Assembly (NCBI GenBank): GCA_947259215.1
Contig: CAMYLJ010000002.1
Coordinates: forward strand, 67,524 to 131,523
DNA length: 64,000 bases
Direction: 5' to 3'
Origin: an uncultured delta proteobacterium
GTDB taxonomy: Bacteria > Myxococcota_A > UBA9160 > JAFDET01
The notes under the pieces: model-generated
What the model saw: only the letters and a program-made list of their open reading frames with translations
Told to the model about the DNA's origin: nothing
Databases searched by the model: none
Made by a program: the position numbers and the translations under genes
Shown here: positions 63,120-64,000 of the stretch, piece by piece
How the letters are laid out: every line of letters begins with the position of its first letter
How positions within the stretch are numbered: position 1 is the first letter of the stretch

Positions 63120-64000
63120 ATGCAGCCCGCGCCCTCCGCCCCGCCGGCCTCCCACGTCGAGCGCTCGCACGCCGCCCGGCGGGGCCCGCGCTTCCGCCTG
63201 CGCGCCTGGGGCGTGGTGCAGTGCTGGGCCGCGCTTCGCTGCGCGCTGGCCCTGGCGGTGTCGGAGGCCTGGGGCCGGCTCGGCGACGCGTTCGTCGGCG
63301 CGCCCCGGCGTGCGGCGCGGCGCGCGGAGCGCCAGGCGCGCCACTTCGCGCGCATCGCCGCCACCCTGGGCCGCCTGAAGGGAGCGTTCGCCAAGGCGGG
63401 CCAGTTCGCAGCGCTGCGTTACGACGTGCTTCCGCCCGAGGTGCGCGGCAGCCTGGCCGAGCTTCAGGACCGCGTCCCTCCCCTCCCCTTCGGCCCGGTG
63501 CGACGCGTGGTGGAAGCCGAGCTGGGCGCCCCGCTGGAAGCGTGCTTCGAGCGCTTCGATCCCGAGCCGATCGGCGCGGCCTCCATCGCACAGGTCCACC
63601 GCGCGCGACTTCCCGACGGCGAGGAGGTGGCGGTCAAGGTGCAGTACCCCTGGCTCGAGGCATCGCTGCCGGCGGACCTCGGCCTGGCGCGCCGGCTCGT
63701 GGCCCTGTGGACCCGGGGCGACGCGGGCTCCGTCGACCGGCGGCGGCTCTTCGACGAGTTCGCGGCCGGCCTGCGCGACGAGCTCGACTTCACCCGCGAA
63801 GCCACCGCCGCCGGGGAGATCGCCCGCAACCTGGCCACCGACGACCGCATCGTGGTGCCGCGGATCTTCCCGGAGCGCTCGAGCCGCCGGGTCCTGACCC
63901 TGGAGTACGTGCGGGGAATCCGGATCACGGACCGCGAGGCTCTCGCCCGCGCCGGAGTGGATCCGACCGAGGTCCTCGGCGTCCTGGGGCGGGCCTACGC
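63120..64000 (+). CDS. ABC1/UbiB-family atypical kinase, truncated by window end
   Basis: The ATG at 63120 opens a frame still open at 64000 (293 codons). Hallmarks of the ABC1/AarF/UbiB family: KxGQ motif in GAFAKAGQFAALR, PPEVRGSLAELQDRVPPLPF, Ala-rich loop IGAASIAQVHRARL, and Lys in VAVKVQYPWLE. The family supports ubiquinone or lipid metabolism at membranes. The N-terminal 60 residues are basic. The rest of the kinase lies outside the window. Confidence 0.9.
   Translation, partial: MQPAPSAPPASHVERSHAARRGPRFRLRAWGVVQCWAALRCALALAVSEAWGRLGDAFVGAPRRAARRAERQARHFARIAATLGRLKGAFAKAGQFAALRYDVLPPEVRGSLAELQDRVPPLPFGPVRRVVEAELGAPLEACFERFDPEPIGAASIAQVHRARLPDGEEVAVKVQYPWLEASLPADLGLARRLVALWTRGDAGSVDRRRLFDEFAAGLRDELDFTREATAAGEIARNLATDDRIVVPRIFPERSSRRVLTLEYVRGIRITDREALARAGVDPTEVLGVLGRAY

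Overview
The window is a very GC-rich bacterial chromosome segment with densely packed, mostly overlapping genes (ATGA/GTGA junctions) and many GTG starts. It holds no rRNA, phage, IS or CRISPR. A pilA-pilG-pilH-pilI-pilD gene order like that of Myxococcus xanthus, a DUF4388 protein in a chemosensory cluster, several ECF sigma factors, sigma-54 promoters and a DUF1329/Ycf48-like pair point to Myxococcota or a neighbouring former-Deltaproteobacteria lineage. This placement is inference; there is no marker gene phylogeny here.

Layout. 1-10.8 kb (minus strand): a chemosensory operon with a receiver-like DUF4388 protein, CheY, CheA, two CheW, a six-TM MCP, a zinc-ribbon/degenerate receiver protein and a HEAT-repeat protein running off the left edge. 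10.9-19.0 kb (minus): yceD-rpmF-fabD-acpP-fabF, an in-frame RpiB-GlyA fusion, nrdR-ribD-ribH-nusB and a stand-alone M17-N-like protein. 19.1-20.5 kb: gltX, then a repeat-bearing gap and tRNA-Gln. 21.1-26.4 kb (plus): a four-gene operon of two TMTC-like GT-C/TPR membrane glycosyltransferases, a polyprenyl-phosphate-type GT2 and a UbiA-family phosphoribosyltransferase-like protein. 26.4-31.3 kb (minus): pilA (sigma-54 promoter), a second pilin, pilG, pilH, pilI and pilD, converging on the glycosyltransferase operon. 31.5-35.6 kb: tRNA-Glu, a DEDDh exonuclease, a region-2-only sigma-like protein, a small kinase-like protein and two ECF sigma genes, the upstream one behind a sigma-54 promoter. 35.3-40.3 kb (minus): an operon of an unknown gene, pilF/tgl-like, rodZ-like, recO, glyS, a possible lipoprotein and a PilZ protein. 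40.4-51 kb: korAB plus an ADC-like gene, small genes and a frameshifted GNAT, then an MFS transporter and the minus-strand icd-mdh-sucC-sucD cluster. 51-56.6 kb (minus): aspS-lysM-glpA-glpB-glpC ending in a perfect 33-bp-stem palindrome. 56.7-64 kb: a receiver-GAF-GGDEF protein, an acyl-CoA synthetase, the Ycf48-like/DUF1329 pair and the start of an ABC1/UbiB-family kinase.

How it fits together. The central hypothesis is that 21.1-31.3 kb is a pilus locus with its own lipid-linked glycosylation module: GT2 and the UbiA-type enzyme would make polyprenyl-phosphate sugars at the cytoplasmic face, and the two GT-C/TPR proteins would use them outside the membrane, with pilins as candidate acceptors. 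The metabolic genes give an oxidative 2-oxoacid route (icd, ferredoxin-type korAB, sucCD, mdh) and glycerol-3-phosphate oxidation feeding an iron-sulfur electron carrier.
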